From NCBI GenBank assembly GCA_026398575.1, contig JAPLSP010000260.1, positions 1 to 14,948 on the forward strand: a stretch of 14,948 nt of DNA. Reading direction: 5' to 3'. The notes under the pieces are model-generated. The model saw only the letters and a list, made by a program, of their open reading frames with translations, was not told the DNA's origin and made no database searches. Shown one piece after another: positions 14,894 to 14,948 of this stretch; the stretch's first letter is position 1, and each line of letters begins with the position of its first letter. Made by a program: the position numbers and the translations under genes. This stretch comes from Candidatus Sumerlaeota bacterium. GTDB lineage: Bacteria; Sumerlaeota; Sumerlaeia; JADFCT01.

Positions 14894-14948
14894 ATGCGAA
14901 CCAGATGCCACAGCGGTTGCTCTCGCGCCCCCAGGAAACCCATGATGC
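14894..14948 (+). CDS. Start of the next operon gene, cut by the window edge
   Basis: ATG 14894 has a good ribosome site, AAGGAG at 14878-14883 with ten bases between. The 18 codons seen (MRTRCHSGCSRAPRKPMM) are basic and could be the n-region of a signal peptide. By operon order a secretin (pilQ-like) is expected, but nothing in these residues proves it. Another ATG at 14905 in a different frame is too far from the ribosome site. Confidence 0.45.
   Translation, partial: MRTRCHSGCSRAPRKPMM

Overview
The window looks like a chromosomal piece of a Gram-negative, probably uncultured environmental bacterium. The evidence is a type IV pilus inner-membrane operon, an exported PQQ-like beta-propeller protein with the DWPWWRG opening seen in PVC-superphylum secreted proteins, and an exported FAD oxidoreductase that runs on into HEAT-like repeats. 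This mix suggests Lentisphaerota, Planctomycetota, Verrucomicrobiota, or a group such as Hydrogenedentota or Sumerlaeota. The phylum is an inference; there is no rRNA or other marker gene here.

Layout. (1) Positions 1-2905, minus strand: an exported two-Rossmann FAD-dependent oxidoreductase whose frame meets TAA at 560-562, then continues in the same frame through HEAT-like repeats to the window edge. (2) Positions 3014-6088, plus strand: a type IIG (Eco57I-like) restriction-modification enzyme with PD-ExK nuclease, adenine methylase and TaqI-like specificity regions. It is broken by a single in-frame TAG at 3971-3973. (3) Positions 6122-10721, minus strand, transcribed right to left: ETF-quinone oxidoreductase, a Clp-fold SDH-family serine proteinase, a 69-residue protein of unknown function joined to the proteinase by an ATGA overlap, and after a 156-base leader with a strong hairpin, the beta-propeller protein. 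(4) Positions 10722-11269: a 548-base divergent intergenic region with small dyads. (5) Positions 11270-14948, plus strand: pilM, pilN, pilO, a PilP-like periplasmic protein and the first codons of another gene, in the order expected for a type IV pilus alignment complex.

How the genes work together. PilM (cytoplasmic), PilN and PilO (inner membrane) and the PilP-like protein (periplasm) would form one complex, and a secretin probably follows outside the window. ETF-QO passes electrons from flavoprotein dehydrogenases to quinone. The FAD enzyme and the propeller protein are probably exported. The restriction enzyme and the proteinase/small-protein pair are likely accessory genes, and the pair is clearly lower in GC than its flanks.

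The most unusual points are two neighbouring divergent genes each interrupted by one in-frame stop with intact coding sequence on both sides, the coupled proteinase/small-gene unit in a low-GC patch, and an almost exact 30-base tandem duplication inside pilN that carries two in-phase A_AAA_AAG heptamers. I found no CRISPR array, tRNA, rRNA, insertion sequence or integrase.
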